DNA of 64,000 bases from Pseudodesulfovibrio senegalensis (GCF_008830225.1 NZ_WAIE01000001.1:1-64000); one strand, 5' to 3'; shown: positions 25,226 through 35,008, counted from the first letter of the stretch. Numbers and translations: made by a program. The notes: a model not told the origin generated them from the letters alone.

Positions 25226-25984
25226 ATGCAGGAACCGGATGTGGCGGAAAAACCCGTGCAGGGCGAACATGAGGAACATGGCCGCAAGGTCAAGGACATG
25301 TTTGGCCGCATTGCCCGCTGGTATGATTTTCTCAACCACTTTCTGAGTCTGGGCCAGGATATCTACTGGCGATATCGCCTGGCGCGCGCGGCCCGGCCCG
25401 CCGAGGGCGGCATGGTGCTCGACCTTGCGGCCGGGACCATGGACGTTTCCGTGGAGCTTTTGCGCCAATACCCCACGGTGCGCGTGGCCGCGCTCGACTT
25501 TACCCATGAAATGCTGGCCGAGGGCAAACGCTCCAAGCTGAAAAAGGGCCGCGAGAACGCGATACTCCCGGTGCAGGCGGATGGCCGCAAACTGCCCATG
25601 CCCGACCAGTGCGTGGACGCGGTCACCATAGCCTTCGGCATCCGCAACATATTGCCGCGAGAGGCGGCCTATGCCGAGGTCCTGCGCGTGCTCAAGCCGG
25701 GCGGACGCTTCTGCATCCTCGAATTCGGCACGGGCAGCCGCCGGGTCTGGAAGGGCCTGTATAATTTTTATCTGGACAAACTGCTGCCGGGCATAGGCCG
25801 GGTTGTGTCCGGCGATGCATCGGCGTATCGCTACCTTGCGGATACCATCCGGGCCTTTCCGGACGAGCGCAGCCTTGCCGCCGAGATGGTGGACGCAGGG
25901 TTTGAAAGGGTTTACCACGTGCCCATGATGTCGGGGATCGTGTACATGCACGTGGGCAGCAAGGCCGGAGACGACCGGTCCTGA
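25226..25984 (+). CDS. menG: Demethylmenaquinone methyltransferase (UbiE/MenG family)
   Basis: A 252-residue class I SAM methyltransferase catalysing the last step of menaquinone synthesis. The UbiE/MenG signatures are clear: the N-terminal VKDMFGRIARWYDFLNHFLS, the SAM loop VLDLAAGTMDVSVEL, the ubiE-specific FGIRNI near residue 130, and the VLKPGGRFCILEFG block. The ATG at 25226 directly follows the stop of the 64-residue upstream gene. A futalosine hydrolase and a polyprenyl synthase lie close by, so the substrate is demethylmenaquinone rather than a ubiquinone precursor. Methyl-menaquinone is the carrier that feeds the Qmo complex at the other end of this window. Confidence 0.93.
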   Translation: MQEPDVAEKPVQGEHEEHGRKVKDMFGRIARWYDFLNHFLSLGQDIYWRYRLARAARPAEGGMVLDLAAGTMDVSVELLRQYPTVRVAALDFTHEMLAEGKRSKLKKGRENAILPVQADGRKLPMPDQCVDAVTIAFGIRNILPREAAYAEVLRVLKPGGRFCILEFGTGSRRVWKGLYNFYLDKLLPGIGRVVSGDASAYRYLADTIRAFPDERSLAAEMVDAGFERVYHVPMMSGIVYMHVGSKAGDDRS

Positions 25985-25985
25985 G

Positions 25986-26189
25986 CTAGTGCAGCGAACG
26001 GGCCAGCCAGATCACGAGCAGGCCGAGGATGGCGGCCGTAAGCCCGAGGATGCGCAGGTTTCGGGGCGGCTGTTCGGCAAGCGTGCGCAGCACCCGGGGC
26101 ATGCGGTCGGCAAAGATGAAATAGGGAATGCCTTCAATGACCAAGGCAAGGCCCAGGGCCGAGAGTATGAGGGTCCAGTCGATATTCAT
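25986..26189 (-). CDS. DUF2065 family small membrane protein
   Basis: A 67-residue protein with two predicted membrane helices (about 5-27 and 46-64), beginning MNIDWTLILSALGLALVIEG and containing the EGIPYFIFADRMP motif typical of the YjeT/DUF2065 family, whose function is unknown (in some proteobacteria it is encoded near hfl genes). AGGAAATTC lies just before the ATG. The gene converges on menG, with stop codons one base apart, and is the only minus-strand gene in this otherwise plus-strand region. Confidence 0.85.
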   Translation of the reverse strand: MNIDWTLILSALGLALVIEGIPYFIFADRMPRVLRTLAEQPPRNLRILGLTAAILGLLVIWLARSLH

Positions 26190-26262
26190 GCGAATTTCCT
26201 AAACCGGGCGGACGTCCTTGTCCACCCGGCGTTGATCGAAAAACACCATTTGGAGTGTATAT

Positions 26263-27582
26263 ATGTCAGTTGTCACCTTTGATGACCTGAAGAAAAAGCG
26301 GGATGCCATTGCGGTTTTGGGACTGGGCTATGTGGGCCTGCCCCTGGCCGTGGCCCTTGCCCGGCATTTTCGCGTGCTGGGCGTGGATATTTCCGAAACC
26401 CGCGTGGACGAGCTGGAAAAGGGTTTTGACCGCACCGGCGAAATCGATTTCGAGGACGTGGGCGACTGCGACCTGACCTTCACCTCGGACGTTGCCCGGC
26501 TGAACGAGGCCCGTCTCATACTGGTGGCCGTGCCCACGCCCATCGACGAGCACCGCTCCCCGGACCTGCGTCCGGTGGTCGGCGCCAGCACCACGGTGGG
26601 TGCAAACATGGCTTCCGGCACGGTGGTGGTCTACGAGTCCACGGTCTATCCCGGGCTGACAGAGGAAATCTGCGTGCCCATTCTTGAGCGTGAATCCTCC
26701 ATGAAGTGCGGCGAGGACTTCAAGGTGGGCTATTCGCCCGAGCGCATCAATCCCGGCGACCGCGAGCACCGGCTGGAGACCATCGTCAAGGTGGTGGCCG
26801 GCATGGACGAGGAAAGCTCGGACCTCTTGGCCCACGTCTACGGAACCGTGGTGGAGGCGGGCATTCACCGCGCCGCGGACATCCGCACGGCCGAGGCCGC
26901 CAAGGTCATCGAGAATACCCAGCGCGACCTGAACATCGCGCTCATGAACGAGCTGGCCATGATTTTCGACCGTATGGGCATCGACACGCTGGACGTGCTC
27001 GAGGCGGCCGGCACCAAATGGAATTTCCTGCCGTTCAGGCCGGGGCTGGTGGGCGGCCACTGCATCGGCGTGGACCCGTACTACCTGACCTTCAAGGCCG
27101 AGGCCATGGGCCTGCATCCGCAGGTGATACTGGCCGGCCGGCAGATCAACGACGGCCTGGGCAAGTTTATCGCCGAATCCACGGTCAAGCGCATGATCAA
27201 CGACGGCGCGGTCATCAAGGGCGCGCGCGTGGGCGTCATGGGGTTCACCTTCAAGGAGAACGTGCCGGACCTGCGCAACACCCGGGTGGTGGACGTGGTG
27301 GCCGAGCTGGAATCCTTTGGCGTGAACGTTGTGGTCACGGATCCGCTGGCCGATGCGGACGAGGCCCGCGAGGAATACGGCATGCATCTGCGGCCCATGG
27401 AGGACCTGCGCGATCTGGACGCGCTGATCCTGACCGTGGCCCACGATGCCTACGCCTCCATTCCGCTGGCCGAGATCAGGGGCTGGTTCCGCAATCCGGA
27501 CAAGGCCCTGCTCGTGGACGTAAAGGGATTTTTCGACCGCAAGGCCGTACAGGATGAGGGCATGACTCTCTGGAGGCTGTAG
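26263..27582 (+). CDS. Nucleotide-sugar dehydrogenase (UDP-N-acetylhexosamine type)
   Basis: A 439-residue NAD-dependent UDP-sugar 6-dehydrogenase of the WbpA/WbpO/TviB group, oxidising the C6 hydroxyl of a UDP-sugar to a uronic acid for capsule or lipopolysaccharide. The Rossmann motif is AVLGLGYVGLPLAVALA (16-32), the catalytic cysteine is in GGHCIGVDPYYL (near residue 268), and the C-terminal domain has GFTFKENVPDLRNTRV. It lacks other polysaccharide genes around it. Instead, it sits 5 bases upstream of the futalosine hydrolase gene, so it is cotranscribed with quinone synthesis genes, an odd pairing. Exact sugar specificity is unproven. Confidence 0.9.
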   Translation: MSVVTFDDLKKKRDAIAVLGLGYVGLPLAVALARHFRVLGVDISETRVDELEKGFDRTGEIDFEDVGDCDLTFTSDVARLNEARLILVAVPTPIDEHRSPDLRPVVGASTTVGANMASGTVVVYESTVYPGLTEEICVPILERESSMKCGEDFKVGYSPERINPGDREHRLETIVKVVAGMDEESSDLLAHVYGTVVEAGIHRAADIRTAEAAKVIENTQRDLNIALMNELAMIFDRMGIDTLDVLEAAGTKWNFLPFRPGLVGGHCIGVDPYYLTFKAEAMGLHPQVILAGRQINDGLGKFIAESTVKRMINDGAVIKGARVGVMGFTFKENVPDLRNTRVVDVVAELESFGVNVVVTDPLADADEAREEYGMHLRPMEDLRDLDALILTVAHDAYASIPLAEIRGWFRNPDKALLVDVKGFFDRKAVQDEGMTLWRL

Positions 27583-27587
27583 GCCGC

Positions 27588-28319
27588 ATGCTGGCACTGG
27601 TGGCCGCCACACATCGCGAGCTGCGCGCCTGTCTTGCCGGGGCGGGTATCGACCTGCCCGACGGCGATGCCCTGGAACAGGGCGGCACGGCGCGGATCAG
27701 CGTGCATGGCCGGGAACTGCTGGCCTGCACATGCGGCGTGGGGCTGGTCAATGCCGGGATCATGCTGGGTCGTCTGCTGGAACGCGGCGTGGCCGGGGTG
27801 GTCAACGTGGGCATCGCCGGTTCGTTCGACGTGCAGGCCGCGCCCCTGGGGTCGGTCTGGCTGGCCAAAAGCGAGACATGGCCCGAATACGGTGTACTGG
27901 ACGAGAACGGTATGACCGATGCCCGCGCCCTGAAGTTTCCGCTGGCCCGGGTGGGCGGCGAGGCGGTCTGGGACCGGGTCGCCCTGAACCCGTATCGGGA
28001 TGCCGAGGCCATGGGCCTGCATGCGGACAGGCAGTGGGGCGAAGCGGATTTCCTTTCCGTGAGCGGTGTGAGCGCCGCAACGGAGCGCGCCCACGGCCTG
28101 CGGAAAAGGTTTGACGTGCTGCTGGAGAACATGGAAGGGTTTGCCCTTGCCTTTGGGTGTGCCGTCGCCGGTGTGCCGTTTGTGGAATTGAGGACCGTGT
28201 CCAATCGTGTTGGATCCCGAGAGAGGACGGATTGGGACATCGAGGGGGCGCTTGCGGCGTTGGGGAACGCCTGCACTGGCCTGTTGTCAGGACGCCGAGA
28301 GGACAGTCCGCTATTTTGA
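27588..28319 (+). CDS. mqnB: Futalosine hydrolase
   Basis: A 243-residue nucleoside phosphorylase-fold hydrolase. It removes hypoxanthine from futalosine in the chorismate-to-menaquinone pathway used by many sulfate reducers. Visible are the N-terminal VAATHRELRA, the purine site stretch NVGIAGSF (about 66-73), SVSGVSAATERA, and the ENMEGFALAFGCAVAGVPFVELRTVSNRVG active-site region with the catalytic acidics (split here across about 180-210). Its start is 5 bases after the sugar dehydrogenase stop and its stop 10 bases before the polyprenyl synthase start. MqnA, MqnC and MqnD are not in the window. Confidence 0.9.
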   Translation: MLALVAATHRELRACLAGAGIDLPDGDALEQGGTARISVHGRELLACTCGVGLVNAGIMLGRLLERGVAGVVNVGIAGSFDVQAAPLGSVWLAKSETWPEYGVLDENGMTDARALKFPLARVGGEAVWDRVALNPYRDAEAMGLHADRQWGEADFLSVSGVSAATERAHGLRKRFDVLLENMEGFALAFGCAVAGVPFVELRTVSNRVGSRERTDWDIEGALAALGNACTGLLSGRREDSPLF

Positions 28320-28329
28320 GCGAGCATAC

Positions 28330-29298
28330 ATGAAAGAACTTCTTGCATATTTCGATGGGGAACTTCCCGGGATCAATGCCTTTCTTGAGGAGGAAGCCCG
28401 CAAGCTGAACGGGCTGGTCAGCGACGTGGCCCTGCATATTCTGGGTTCCGGGGGAAAGCGCATACGTCCCATGCTGACCATTCTCACGGCCCGTGCATTG
28501 GGCTATGACCGGGACGACTACCTGCCCATGGCCTGTGCGCTTGAGCTGTTGCATTCCGCCACCCTGTTGCACGACGACTACCTCGACGACGCGGACATGC
28601 GCCGGGGCAGCAGGGCCGCGCATCTGGTGTTCGGGCGCAGCGAGACCATTCTGGCCGGGGACGCGCTTCTGGCGCTGGCCAATGAAATGGGCGCGCGCTA
28701 CGGCAAGGCCCGGCTTTCCGCGGTGCTGGCCAAGGGCATCATGGACACGGCCGCGGGCGAGATCGAGGAGATCGGCTTTTCCCGCAATCCCGCGCTGGAC
28801 CGCGAAACCTACATGGACATCATTATCGGCAAGACCGCGCGTCTTATCGAAACGGCCTGTCGCTGCGGCGCGGTGCTGGCCACGGATGATGCCGCCATGG
28901 AGGAAGCCGCCGCGGAATACGGCCTGAACCTGGGCATCGCCTTCCAGCTGGTGGACGACGCCCTTGATTATGTTTCCCCTTCCTCCGAGACCGGCAAGCC
29001 CGAGGGCGGCGATCTCAAGGAAGGCAAGGTGACCCTGCCGCTGATCCTGCTCATGGAGCAGGCGGACGAGGTTGCCGCCGAAGAGTTGCTGGACGCCCTG
29101 CGCGAGCGCAGGCTTTCGGCAGAGCAGTGTACGGACATCGTGACGCAGGTGCGTGACGGCGGTTATGCGGACAGGACGCGGGACGAGGCCGCGGCCTACG
29201 TGCAAAAGGCCAAGGACGCGCTGGGGCCGTTTCCGGATTGCCCGGAACTGACGGTGCTCCGGCAGGCTGCCGAGTACGTGCTCACGAGAACCAAGTAG
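28330..29298 (+). CDS. Polyprenyl diphosphate synthase
   Basis: A 322-residue trans-prenyltransferase that builds the isoprenoid side chain of menaquinone (octaprenyl or similar). Both aspartate-rich motifs are present: DDYLDDADMRRG (about 80-91) and LVDDALDY (about 208-215), together with GSGGKRIRP near residue 40 and GKTARLIETA near 165. Residues that set chain length, just before the first motif (ELLHSATLLH), are small, as in long-chain enzymes. The ATG at 28330 follows the mqnB stop by 10 bases; a longer open frame to 28207 overlaps mqnB. Last gene of the unit, followed by a terminator. Confidence 0.94.
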   Translation: MKELLAYFDGELPGINAFLEEEARKLNGLVSDVALHILGSGGKRIRPMLTILTARALGYDRDDYLPMACALELLHSATLLHDDYLDDADMRRGSRAAHLVFGRSETILAGDALLALANEMGARYGKARLSAVLAKGIMDTAAGEIEEIGFSRNPALDRETYMDIIIGKTARLIETACRCGAVLATDDAAMEEAAAEYGLNLGIAFQLVDDALDYVSPSSETGKPEGGDLKEGKVTLPLILLMEQADEVAAEELLDALRERRLSAEQCTDIVTQVRDGGYADRTRDEAAAYVQKAKDALGPFPDCPELTVLRQAAEYVLTRTK

Positions 29299-29302
29299 AC
29301 AG

Positions 29303-29330
29303 GGCCGACCGGAATCCGGTCGGCCTTTTA
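29303..29330 (+). terminator. Rho-independent terminator after the polyprenyl synthase gene
   Basis: A perfect 11-bp stem GGCCGACCGGA/TCCGGTCGGCC with a one-base-plus-wobble loop region at 29314 is followed by TTTTA, immediately past the stop codon. Confidence 0.85.
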
Positions 29331-29360
29331 CGTTAATACGGATACTAAGGAGTCGGACGG

Positions 29361-32351
29361 ATGTTGTGCCGTGTGGAAGTGGGGCTGAAGTCCCATGTGC
29401 GTGACGTTGTGGGCGAGAGCTTTGCCCGGAAGATTCGGAGCGAACTGGGTGTGGCCGTGGATTCGGTGCGCATCGTGCGCGTGTACACCCTCGAGGGGCT
29501 GGACGCGGCGCAGGTGGACATGGCTCTGGAGCGGGCCGCCCTGCACGATCCCGTGCTGCATGAGGTTTCGCTGGAGCCGCTGGCCCGCGATTTCGACTGG
29601 GCGCTGGAAGTGGGTTTTCGCCCGGGCGTGACCGACAATGAAGGCCGTACCGCCCGCGAAACGCTGGGCGTGGTGCTCGGCCTGGAATCCACCGAGAGCG
29701 TGCGCGTGTACACCTCGGCCCAGTATCTGCTGAACGGCGATCTGGACCGGGAGACCGTGGACCACATCGGCCGCGACCTTTTGGCCAACGAGCTGATCCA
29801 GCGCTATGAACTGCGCAGCGCGGACGAATGGGCCGAGGCCCCGGGATTCCCGGCCAGGGCGGCACAGGTCACGGGCAAGGCCAGCGACGAGGTGGCCGTG
29901 ATTCCCCTGTCCACCATGAGCGACGAGGAAATGATGGCCTTTTCCCGTGCCAACACCCTTGCGCTTTCCCTGACCGAGCTGCACCGCATCCGCGATTATT
30001 ATGCGGACCCGGCCGTGAAAAGCGAGCGCGCCGGACTGGGCCTGCCCGCCGACCCCACGGACGCGGAACTTGAAGTGTTGGCCCAGACATGGTCCGAGCA
30101 CTGCAAACACAAGATTTTCAGCTCGAAGATTTCCTATGAAAACAAGGAACTCGGTACGTCGTCCACCGTGGACAGCCTGTACAAGACCTATATTCAGGGC
30201 AGCACCAAGACCATCCGTGAACGCAATGAAAAGAGCGGTGAATACGGCGACTACTGCCTTTCCGTGTTCAAGGACAACGCGGGTGTGATTCGTTTTTCCG
30301 ACACGGTCAACGTGTGCGTGAAAATGGAAACCCACAACAGCCCCTCGGCGCTGGACCCCTACGGCGGGGCATTGACCGGCATCGTGGGCGTGAACCGCGA
30401 CCCCATGGGCACGGGCATGGGCGCGAACCTGCTCTGCAACACGGATGTGTTCTGTTTTGCCTCCCCGTTTTACGAAGGCGAGCTGCCGCCCCGGCTGCTG
30501 CATCCGCGCCGCGTGTTCGAGGGTGTGCGCGAAGGCGTGGAACACGGCGGCAACAAATCCGGCATTCCCACGGTGAACGGCTCCATTGTTTTCGACAAGC
30601 GCTATCTGGGCAAGCCGCTGGTCTATTGCGGCACGGTGGGCACCATGCCCGTGACCGTGGCCGGAAAACCCAGCCATGAAAAGAAGGCCCTGCCCGGCGA
30701 TGTCATCGTCATGAGCGGCGGCCGCATCGGCAAGGACGGCATTCACGGTGCCACGTTCTCGTCCGAGGAGCTGCACGAAGGCTCCCCGGCCACGGCCGTG
30801 CAGATCGGCGACCCCATCACCCAGCGCAAGATGTACGATTTCCTGATGCGTGCCCGCGACCGGGGCCTGTATCACGCCATCACCGACAACGGCGCGGGCG
30901 GCCTGTCCTCGTCCGTGGGCGAGATGGCCGAGGATTCCGGCGGGTTTGACATGGACCTTGCCAAGGCTCCGCTCAAGTACGACGGCCTGCGTCCGTGGGA
31001 GATTCTCATTTCCGAGGCGCAGGAGCGCATGACCATGGCCGTGCCGCCCGAAAAGCTGGACGAGTTCATGGCCCTTTCCCGCGAGATGGACGTGGAATCC
31101 ACGGCCCTGGGAACCTTTGACGATTCCGGCCGCTATCTGGTGCGCTACAACGATACAATGGTCACCTGTCTGGACATGGAGTTCCTGCACGGCGGCGTGC
31201 CGCAGATGGAGCTGGAAGCTGTATGGGAACGCCCGGAAGTGAAGGAAACGCCGGTCCCGGCCGTGGACGACCACGGCTCCCTGCTGCGCGACATGCTCGG
31301 CCGGCTGAACATCTGCTCCAAGGAATACGTGGTGCGCCAGTACGACCATGAGGTGCAGGGCCGCAGCGTGGTCAAGCCCATGACCGGCGCACAAAACGAC
31401 GGTCCGTCCGATGCGGGCGTGCTGCGTCCGGACCTCGCTTCCGAGCGCGGGCTGGTTGTCTCCCACGGCATCTGCCCCCGGTATTCCGATCTGGACACCT
31501 ACTGGATGATGGCCAACGCCATTGACGAGGGCGTGCGCAACGCCGTGGCCGTGGGCGCGGACCTCCGTTTCATGGCCGGTGTGGACAACTTCTGCTGGTG
31601 CGACCCGGTACAGTCCGAATCCACGCCGGATGGCCGTTACAAGCTGGCCCAGCTGGTGCGCGCCAACCAGGCGCTGGCCCATTACTGCCTCGGGTTCGGC
31701 GTGCCCTGCGTTTCGGGCAAGGATTCCATGAAGAACGACTACAAGGGCGGCGGCGAAAAGATTTCCATTCCGCCCACCGTGCTCTTTTCCGTCATCGGCG
31801 TGGTGCCGGACGTGAACAAATGCACCACCTCGGATTTCAAGCGCGCGGGCGATCGCGTGTACGTGCTGGGGATGACCCATGACGAACTGGGGTGCTCCGA
31901 ACTTGCGGACCAGCTCGGATTCACGAGCGCGGACGTGCCGCAGGTGGACCTGCTCTCGGCCCGCGATCGCTACGAGGCCGTGTTCGAGGCCTTGCAGCGC
32001 GGCCTGATCACCGCCTGCCACGACATTTCCGACGGCGGATTTGCCTGTGCAGTGGCCGAAATGTGCATCGGCGGACGGCTGGGCGCACAGGTGGACATTG
32101 AAAACATGCCCTGCTGCGGTGAGCTTGACGACACGGCCATGCTCTACAGTGAATCGGCCAGCCGGTTCGTGGTCACGGTGCCCGAGGCTGAGGTGCCCGC
32201 ATTCGAGGCGCTTTTTGCCGGACAGGCGCTGGGCTGCGTCGGCACGGTCACCGAGGAGCCCGTGCTTGCAATCGGACGCGGCAACGTGTCTCTGATTCGT
32301 GAGGACGTGGACGGATTGACCCGGGCCTTCAAGGCTACGTTGGACTGGTAG
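29361..32351 (+). CDS. purL: Phosphoribosylformylglycinamidine synthase, large form without glutaminase
   Basis: A 996-residue FGAM synthase (fourth step of purine synthesis, FGAR + ATP + ammonia). The first 165 residues look like a duplicated PurS-like region, followed by two PurM-like halves. Landmarks are TWSEHCKHKIF near residue 245, METHNSPSALDPYGGALTG near 325, GGRIGKDGIHGATFSS near 455, SGKDSMKNDY near 790 and CHDISDGGFACAVAEM near 890. It stops where the class I glutaminase domain would begin in the 1,300-residue enzymes, so a separate PurQ elsewhere must supply ammonia. AAGGAG is 9 bases before the ATG. Flanked by terminators or gaps, it appears to be monocistronic. Confidence 0.94.
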   Translation: MLCRVEVGLKSHVRDVVGESFARKIRSELGVAVDSVRIVRVYTLEGLDAAQVDMALERAALHDPVLHEVSLEPLARDFDWALEVGFRPGVTDNEGRTARETLGVVLGLESTESVRVYTSAQYLLNGDLDRETVDHIGRDLLANELIQRYELRSADEWAEAPGFPARAAQVTGKASDEVAVIPLSTMSDEEMMAFSRANTLALSLTELHRIRDYYADPAVKSERAGLGLPADPTDAELEVLAQTWSEHCKHKIFSSKISYENKELGTSSTVDSLYKTYIQGSTKTIRERNEKSGEYGDYCLSVFKDNAGVIRFSDTVNVCVKMETHNSPSALDPYGGALTGIVGVNRDPMGTGMGANLLCNTDVFCFASPFYEGELPPRLLHPRRVFEGVREGVEHGGNKSGIPTVNGSIVFDKRYLGKPLVYCGTVGTMPVTVAGKPSHEKKALPGDVIVMSGGRIGKDGIHGATFSSEELHEGSPATAVQIGDPITQRKMYDFLMRARDRGLYHAITDNGAGGLSSSVGEMAEDSGGFDMDLAKAPLKYDGLRPWEILISEAQERMTMAVPPEKLDEFMALSREMDVESTALGTFDDSGRYLVRYNDTMVTCLDMEFLHGGVPQMELEAVWERPEVKETPVPAVDDHGSLLRDMLGRLNICSKEYVVRQYDHEVQGRSVVKPMTGAQNDGPSDAGVLRPDLASERGLVVSHGICPRYSDLDTYWMMANAIDEGVRNAVAVGADLRFMAGVDNFCWCDPVQSESTPDGRYKLAQLVRANQALAHYCLGFGVPCVSGKDSMKNDYKGGGEKISIPPTVLFSVIGVVPDVNKCTTSDFKRAGDRVYVLGMTHDELGCSELADQLGFTSADVPQVDLLSARDRYEAVFEALQRGLITACHDISDGGFACAVAEMCIGGRLGAQVDIENMPCCGELDDTAMLYSESASRFVVTVPEAEVPAFEALFAGQALGCVGTVTEEPVLAIGRGNVSLIREDVDGLTRAFKATLDW

Positions 32352-32426
32352 GCATCGGATGCAGTATTTCCTACCGGAGTCTGCACGGTAAGCGAAATTC
32401 CGCCAGCCCCTTTACTCAGCTTGGAA

Positions 32427-32450
32427 AATCCTATATGGAATTATAGGGTT
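32427..32450. promoter_or_regulatory. Inverted repeat upstream of the cytochrome-chemoreceptor pair
   Basis: AATCCTATA (32427-32435) and TATAGGGTT (32442-32450) form a 9-bp inverted repeat with one wobble pair and a 6-base spacer, 54 bases before the cytochrome start codon in an AT-rich gap. It could be an operator or overlap the promoter. Confidence 0.4.
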
Positions 32451-32503
32451 AGTAATATCAGGCTGTTGTAAACGTACTGCGCTTTGTGTGCGAGGGGGCT
32501 GAA

Positions 32504-32983
32504 ATGGGAGTGTTTCGATTGTTGCAAGGGAGCTGTTGCGCGCTATGCGTTGCAGCTCTTTTTGTTTGCTGGACGCAGGTCGCCGAGGCCGGTTCCGGAA
32601 GATTTGTGGGCAATGCCGCGTGTGCGGATTGCCATGAAGAGGAATATGCCAATTATACGGAATTTTCCAAAAAGGCCCATTCCGGGAAGTCCGTGCAGCT
32701 CATGGCCGCGGACCTGACCGCGGACGAGCTCAAGGAATGTTATGCCTGCCATGCCACGGGATACGGGCAGCCCGGCGGCTTTGTTTCCTTTGAAGAGACG
32801 CCCGAACTGGGCAACGCCGGGTGCGAGGTCTGCCACGGGCCGGGCTACGACCATGTGGAGTCGGGCGGGGATCCCGAATTGATCAAGGGCGATATCAAGG
32901 TTTCCGACTGCGAGATCTGTCACAACTCGGAACGCGTGGCCGCGTTCGACTACAAGCCGCTGCTGTTCGGCGGCGCGCATTAG
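32504..32983 (+). CDS. Periplasmic tetraheme cytochrome c
   Basis: A 159-residue exported cytochrome. Residues 1-29 are a signal peptide ending VAEAG. Four CxxCH heme sites are present: C40-H44 (CADCH), C79-H83 (CYACH), C107-H111 (CEVCH) and C136-H140 (CEICH). The spacing resembles cytochrome c554-type multiheme proteins rather than the tetraheme cytochrome c3 of Desulfovibrio. GAGGGGG lies before the ATG at 32504. The gene ends 9 bases before a chemoreceptor that itself binds a c-type heme, so the cytochrome may be its redox partner; this is inferred from linkage. Confidence 0.88.
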   Translation: MGVFRLLQGSCCALCVAALFVCWTQVAEAGSGRFVGNAACADCHEEEYANYTEFSKKAHSGKSVQLMAADLTADELKECYACHATGYGQPGGFVSFEETPELGNAGCEVCHGPGYDHVESGGDPELIKGDIKVSDCEICHNSERVAAFDYKPLLFGGAH

Positions 32984-32992
32984 GAGGTGGCC

Positions 32993-35008
32993 ATGAACGT
33001 ACTCAGAAAATCACTCGGAGCCAAGGTTGTGCTGCTCACGTCGCTGCTGACAGTAGTGGCGTTCACCGGACTGTTTCTCTGGAATTCCTATGTGACCTAC
33101 AACAGCATGCACGTGAGCGTGCATGAATCTGCCGACCGCATCGGCGACATGCTCTACATGGCCATCGAGGAGCCCATGAGCATCGGCGACAACGCGGGCA
33201 CCGTGGGCAAGTTCGCCCAGATGGCCGAGCGGTACACGGACGTGCGCGCCTACCTCGTGGACTACAAGGGCGAGATCACCTATTCCACCAATGCCGACAC
33301 CGTGCGCAAGAGCGTTTTTGACGTGCGCAGCGAGGGCTTTTTGCCCGGCCTTGTCAAAGAGGGACTGAAAAAGGGTATTCAGGAAGGTGATTTGCTGGAT
33401 ATCGACGGCAGGCTGCATTTCGGCGAGGTCAAGACCATCCGCAACGAGCCGTCCTGCTATCACTGCCACGGCAAGTCCCGCGAAATCCTGGGCGCGCTGG
33501 TGACCACCATCGACGTGAGCCCGCAGTACGCGGCCATGAAGGCAGACCAGATCAAGTCCGCGGGCATTTCCCTGTTCAGCGTGCTGGCCCTGCTGGCCGC
33601 GCTCATCGTGTTCATCCGCACCAACGTGGTCAATCGCATCAAGATCATCGCCTCGGCCACCGAAGAAGTGAGCAAGGGCAATCTGGACGCGCAGTTCAGC
33701 GTCAAGGGCGGCGACGAACTGGCCAGCCTCGGCGTGTACCTTTCCAACATGGTGGACCAGATCAAGGACCAGTTGCAATACAACCGCTCTGTGCTTTCGG
33801 GCATCATCGTGCCCTTGTTCGTCACCGACGACAGGGAGCGGTTCCAGTTCGTGAACAAGCCGCTGGAAGAGATTTTCGGCTGCCCGGCCGAAGAGGTGCA
33901 GGGCAGGACAGTGACCGATGTCTTCGATTGCGTGGAAGGCGAGGAAACGTGCGACGCCGCCCATGTCATTGAAAGCGGTGAGACCATCAGCGGCGCATTC
34001 CGCTATACCAATCGGGAAGGGCGGGCCGTTCCGCTGCACTTCGAGTGTTCGCCGCTCAAGGATTCCGAAGGCAAGACCGTGGGCGCCATCGGGGTGCTCA
34101 TCGACCTGACGCGCGAAGAGGCGGACAAGGCCAATATCGAGCAGCAGCGCCAGAATCTGCTGGTGGTTGCCAACGAGGTCACCGAGGTGGCCATGACCCT
34201 GAACCGGGCGTCCGAAGAGCTTTCTGCCCAGATGGACCAGCTTGCCGGCGGCGTGGACACCACCGCGGACCAGACTTCGCAGGTGGCCACGGCCATGGAG
34301 CAGATGAACTCCACGGTGCTGGAGGTGGCCCGCAATGCCGCGGAAACCGCCGATGCTTCCGGAAATGCCAACAAGGTGGCCGAGGAAGGCGGGCAGGTGG
34401 TGCGCAACGCGGTGGGCGAAATCAACGAGGTGGCCAACACCACGGAAAGCCTGGCCACGTCGCTGGGCGAGCTTTCCCAGCATGCCGAGGGCATCGGCCA
34501 GGTCATCAATGTCATCAACGACATTGCGGATCAGACCAACCTCTTGGCGCTCAACGCGGCCATTGAGGCGGCCCGGGCCGGAGAGGCCGGACGCGGGTTC
34601 GCGGTTGTGGCTGATGAGGTGCGCAAGCTGGCCGAGAAGACCATGGACGCCACCAAGGAAGTGGAAGGCGCCATCAACCGCATCCAGCAGAGTACCACCG
34701 AGGTGGTCTCGGAAATGGACGGCACTCGCGAGCGCGTGCTCAACGCCTCGGAAATGGCGCAGGGGTCCGGCGAGGTGCTGGAGAAGATCGTGGAAGAAGC
34801 AGGACGCATAGCCACCATGGTTTCGGGCATTGCCGCGGCCGCCGAGGAACAGTCCGCCACCAGCGACGAGATCAATTCCGGGGTCACCCAGATCAACGAT
34901 CTCTCGCAGGAAGTGCTGGCCGGTATCCGTGAATCCAACAACGGGATTCAGGAAGTGGCTGAAATGTCGCAGAAGCTGGCCACATTGGTGGAGAAATTCA
35001 AGAACTGA
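32993..35008 (+). CDS. Methyl-accepting chemotaxis protein with periplasmic c-type heme site
   Basis: A 671-residue chemoreceptor. Membrane helices at about 12-32 and 189-208 enclose a periplasmic sensor domain that contains one heme attachment motif, C155-Y-H-C158-H159. A HAMP linker (about 210-262), a cytoplasmic PAS domain (about 275-390) and the MCP signalling hairpin follow, with the tip [20 protein letters not shown]. The layout recalls DcrA of Desulfovibrio vulgaris, a heme-containing oxygen/redox chemoreceptor, though here only one CxxCH is visible. AGGAGGTG lies 4 bases before the ATG at 32993. It is cotranscribed with the tetraheme cytochrome gene. Confidence 0.92.
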   Translation: MNVLRKSLGAKVVLLTSLLTVVAFTGLFLWNSYVTYNSMHVSVHESADRIGDMLYMAIEEPMSIGDNAGTVGKFAQMAERYTDVRAYLVDYKGEITYSTNADTVRKSVFDVRSEGFLPGLVKEGLKKGIQEGDLLDIDGRLHFGEVKTIRNEPSCYHCHGKSREILGALVTTIDVSPQYAAMKADQIKSAGISLFSVLALLAALIVFIRTNVVNRIKIIASATEEVSKGNLDAQFSVKGGDELASLGVYLSNMVDQIKDQLQYNRSVLSGIIVPLFVTDDRERFQFVNKPLEEIFGCPAEEVQGRTVTDVFDCVEGEETCDAAHVIESGETISGAFRYTNREGRAVPLHFECSPLKDSEGKTVGAIGVLIDLTREEADKANIEQQRQNLLVVANEVTEVAMTLNRASEELSAQMDQLAGGVDTTADQTSQVATAMEQMNSTVLEVARNAAETADASGNANKVAEEGGQVVRNAVGEINEVANTTESLATSLGELSQHAEGIGQVINVINDIADQTNLLALNAAIEAARAGEAGRGFAVVADEVRKLAEKTMDATKEVEGAINRIQQSTTEVVSEMDGTRERVLNASEMAQGSGEVLEKIVEEAGRIATMVSGIAAAAEEQSATSDEINSGVTQINDLSQEVLAGIRESNNGIQEVAEMSQKLATLVEKFKN

